DNA from: Hymenopellis radicata
Lineage: Eukaryota > Basidiomycota > Agaricomycetes > Agaricales > Physalacriaceae
Length of the DNA: 22,208 nucleotides
Direction: 5' to 3'
Assembly: GCA_015501595.1 (NCBI GenBank)
Contig: JADNRX010000793.1
Span: 1 to 22,208, forward strand
Under the pieces are notes generated by a model. That model did not search any database and had not been told where the DNA came from. It saw only the letters and a list, made by a program, of their open reading frames with translations. Shown here piece by piece: positions 19,502 through 22,208 of the stretch. The stretch's first letter is position 1; each line of letters opens with the position of its first letter. Made by a program: the position numbers and the translations under genes.

Positions 19502-21441
19502 ATGACCATCAACGCTACAATATTTGACGCCGATGAGATGGAGGACGAAACGGTCAAGGGTAGATGACTTGTTCACTCATTTTGTCCAACACTAACCCAT
19601 AGATAGGGACGCGTGACGAGCGAAGAACACTGCTCAAACTGGGCATCTCCTTCTTTCTTTTTGGTTTAATCAACAATGGTCAGCGCGCTCGGAGCCCAAA
19701 TTCACTGAATCTGACAGACTGAATACAGTGCTCTATGTCATTATCCTTTCTGCTGCTCTCGATCTCGTGCCCCCGTCAACTCCAAAGGGTATCATTGCCT
19801 TCTGTAACATTGCACCTGCCCTTGTTGTAAAGGTTGGCTGGCCGTATGTACTGAAAGGCCGCATTCGGTATAAAAACGAGTCTTTGGATGCTGTTTTCTG
19901 AGTGTTCTCGGAATGATGGTACGCACGCCTTAACCTCCTGTCGCATCTCATCAGGTAACACCCTGAAGGTCGTGGCTTTCTTCGACACTTTGTCATGAGA
20001 CTCCTCGGCATCTGTCTTGCTTCGTTCTCCTCTGGTATGTAGTCTCATTCGAGTGTGGAATTTCATTTCAAATGATGTAGGTTTGGGGGAATTAACGTTC
20101 CTGCAGCTCTCGACAACCTACGTGCCACATCAGTCGCAGGTCACAGTGTCGGGTATGTACATTCACACATTCAGTTCCTCGGCGTTTTCAATCAATGCCT
20201 CCCCAGGTACTTTGCATCTGGAACAGGTGCTGCTGGTTTAGTCGGCGCCTTCCTATGGTGGGAGCTGCGCAGCTTTGGAGTTCGCGTGGGCGTTGGCCTT
20301 TCTTGCGTACGTCAGCCTTTTTGGTTTGCCGCAACGCAAACTCATTCCCGTCAATCAGTTCTTACCTTTCGTGATACCGTTGACGTTTTTTTTTCTGCTT
20401 CCTCCGAGCACTTCCTTCATCTCATCGACGACGTCAGACGACACTGATGTATCGTACCCAATACCTTATGCGCCTCTTCAGACAGCAGACGATGACGGAG
20501 AAGATGGAAGCTTACTACTCATTGGTCGGAAACATCTGTCACTATCTGTTCAAGACAAACTAGAGCTTGTGAAACCATTACTCCTGAAATACATGCTACC
20601 ACTATGTACGTACTCCCTCAACCTTTCGTGACATGTGTTCTCACTCTCCATTAAGTCTGCGTATATTTGGTGCGTTAGTCTCTTCTTTGCCGAGCGCATT
20701 ATCTCACCGCATCGTAGTTCGAGTACACCATTAATCAGGTAAGATTCACCATCCCTTCTAGATCTAATTTCTTTCTGAACACCTTACCTCTTAGGGGATA
20801 GCGCCTACTTTGTTATATCCCGTTCCCTCACCTGACCAGCATTCCTTCTTGAGCAAGGTGATACAGTCTGTCCGCGATTACTACCCACTGTGGCAGGTTC
20901 GTAACCACTCTTGCGCTTCATTGATCTAGTAATGGAAGATTCTGGCATAGCTCGTGTATCAGACGACGGTATTCTTCTCTCGGTCTTCCATTTCGATAGG
21001 AATACCCCACTCCCGCCTCGATTACTTCCGTTGCCTTCCGTCGTGCAAGGATTCATACTCGTCGCGCTTGCGTACGAGTCTGCGGTGGGTTTCTTCTCTG
21101 ATGAATCCGAAGAACTGAGCATCACTCTTGTGTTCCTTCTCGTGAGCCTTGAGGGCATCTGCGGCGGCCTGGCATAGTACGTCCCACCTGTCGTCGAGGC
21201 CAGTTTGCAGACCCCCTTCTCTAGTGTCAACGTTTTCTATCGAATTAACCAGGAACAGCCGGACCCGAACGCAACGAACGACGTGGAGAGGACTAAGCAG
21301 GAGCGGGAGTTCAAGATCGGCTCGATAGGATTTTCGGATTCCCTTGGTATACTCATGGCTTCCCTCGTCGCCGTGCCAACAGAGGTGCAGCTCTGCAGGA
21401 CGCAGGTAGCCAGAGGGAAGACTTTATGCAAGGGACTTTGA
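19502..21441 (+). CDS. CLN3: CLN3/battenin (Btn1) homologue, frame broken in four places
   Basis: Twelve exons: 19502-19559, 19607-19678, 19729-19918, 19969-20034, 20081-20152, 20207-20306, 20359-20605, 20656-20669, 20718-20738, 20795-20896, 20951-21176, 21225-21441. They encode about 462 residues if four single missing bases are allowed for. CLN3 landmarks: FFLFGLINNVLYVIILSAA, a LASFSSG|LGELTFLQLSTTY junction, GHSVGYFASGTGAAGLVGA, EYTINQGIAPTLLYPVP, LVYQTTVFLSRSSISIG and a C-terminus SDSLGILMASLVAVPTEVQL with a final QVARGKTLC. It is a multi-pass endolysosomal/vacuolar membrane protein. Yeast Btn1 affects vacuolar pH and arginine transport, and human CLN3 is linked to glycerophosphodiester handling. 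The breaks are at the A-run 19872-19876, near 19993, at 20121, and in the C-run 21005-21008; each looks like one base lost. They may be assembly errors or real decay. The microexons of 14 and 21 bases are supported by family sequence. Confidence 0.85.
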
Positions 21442-21974
21442 CTGAGACGTCTTCACTGTACTGTACAACCGGTATAATACTCACATTAATCTGTTTTATG
21501 CCCAGACTGATCCGCTGCCTTTTAATGAAACGATTGGGTAAACGACGCGTTCATGTGCCTGCGCCACAAGGTGATCTCCTCATAACTCCTTTTTAAGTCG
21601 ACCTTTGGCAGATCCTTTCTGTCCGTGATTCGAGGACGCGATCGCTGTGGCGGTGTCTGAGTGGGAACCCAACTCGACTTTCACCATTCTATTCGTCTAC
21701 TATTCCTCCAGCTATATGCCTCGACCTCGTTAATGAATCCGTTAGCGGCGAAGTTTGAATTCAGTTTGGAACGAGAATCCCACGGTCTCGCTTGCACACT
21801 AGGCGCATTCCGCGAGACACCTGCCTGGGCCCGCCGTCGCATCTTTAGGGTGCTATATTACACTGCCTGCAACCATTGTTATGGCGTCTATTTTCAGTAA
21901 TTCACAGGTGTGCAATGTGCTTCGTATGCGTGAATCTGACATGAACTGTAGTCACATCTCAACATCATACTTAC
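21442..21974. other. Region after CLN3; possible 3' exon of the edge gene
   Basis: No complete gene is seen. A minus-strand frame ending at TGA 21683-21681 is open for about 54 codons and could be the last exon of the gene at the right edge (it includes NFAANGFINEVEAYSWRN), but I could not match its splice phase. On the plus strand, short frames around 21620-21900 are also open and cannot be excluded. Confidence 0.3.
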
Positions 21975-22131
21975 AGTAATCCGAGGACAAAATGTAGACA
22001 CGTTTGAGATGAAGCGCGTCCTCGCGTCGTTAATGACACGCGCACTCACGAATGCACTGAACGTCCGTACTTGACGAAGGCACAAATTCCTGCTGGCACC
22101 ATCAAATCCTGAAAGTTGTGTCTCTTGATGA
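21975..22131 (-). CDS. Partial minus-strand gene entering from the right edge
   Basis: One well-supported exon lies at 22131-22050: it follows a strong acceptor (GTTTGTTTGCAG), encodes VIKRHNFQDLMVPAG then ICAFVKYGRSVHS, and ends at a GTGAGT donor. A second coding-like piece, 22020-21975 (DALHLKRVYILSSDY), lies just downstream before a GTAAGT donor. The phase does not match by one base, and the intervening intron would be only 29 bases. So either the splice sites differ or a base is lost. The gene begins outside the window and I do not recognise the family. Confidence 0.45.
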
Positions 22132-22208
22132 CTGCAAACAAACGTTAAACTAAAAAAGTCTGAATAGTGTAGCGTCGAGAAAACGAATAAATGCTGCAAT
22201 TCGTTAGC

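Overview
The window looks like nuclear DNA of a filamentous basidiomycete, probably an agaricomycete. Genes are dense, cut by many short introns (about 45-70 bases, GT..AG with short exons), and the recognisable families fit: a Clp1-like sexual-development protein, an F-box-like protein, a secreted GH5-type protein, an NmrA-like reductase, a SNF2 ATPase and a CLN3/battenin homologue. I built all splice models by eye from frame continuity, donor/acceptor sequence and family motifs. No searches were run.

Layout. 154-615 (+) is a small intronless gene of unknown function. 1012-3433 (-) is a 14-exon secreted protein with a GH5_7 (endo-mannanase-like) fold whose catalytic nucleophile and other active-site positions are replaced. 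About 3.5-7.4 kb is gene-poor: it holds a MITE-like inverted-repeat element (5322-5460) and several coding-like minus-strand segments that I could not assemble into intact genes. 7583-8509 (-) is an unknown protein whose frame seems to continue past its stop after a one-base shift. 9381-10669 (-) is a two-exon F-box-like protein. 11181-11990 (-) is a Clp1-like protein. 12529-13599 (-) is a serine racemase/threo-3-hydroxyaspartate dehydratase-type PLP enzyme. 13882-14340 (-) is a doubtful ORF. 14533-15659 (+) is a five-exon NmrA/isoflavone-reductase-like protein. 16075-19290 (-) is a 14-exon SNF2 ATPase, sharing a 211-base divergent promoter with a 12-exon CLN3 homologue (19502-21441, +). The right edge holds part of a further minus-strand gene.

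The genes do not form an obvious pathway or biosynthetic cluster; this reads as ordinary chromosomal neighbourhood with one relic-rich gap. Two signals stand out. First, the GH5-type protein appears to be a secreted pseudo-enzyme with an inserted, dibasic-rich segment. Second, one-base frame breaks, mostly in homopolymers, occur in the SNF2 gene (a compensating pair), in the CLN3 gene (four) and probably in the 7.4-8.5 kb gene. They suggest either residual sequencing error in this assembly or, for CLN3, real decay. I found no convincing tRNA, rRNA, CRISPR array or intact transposase gene.
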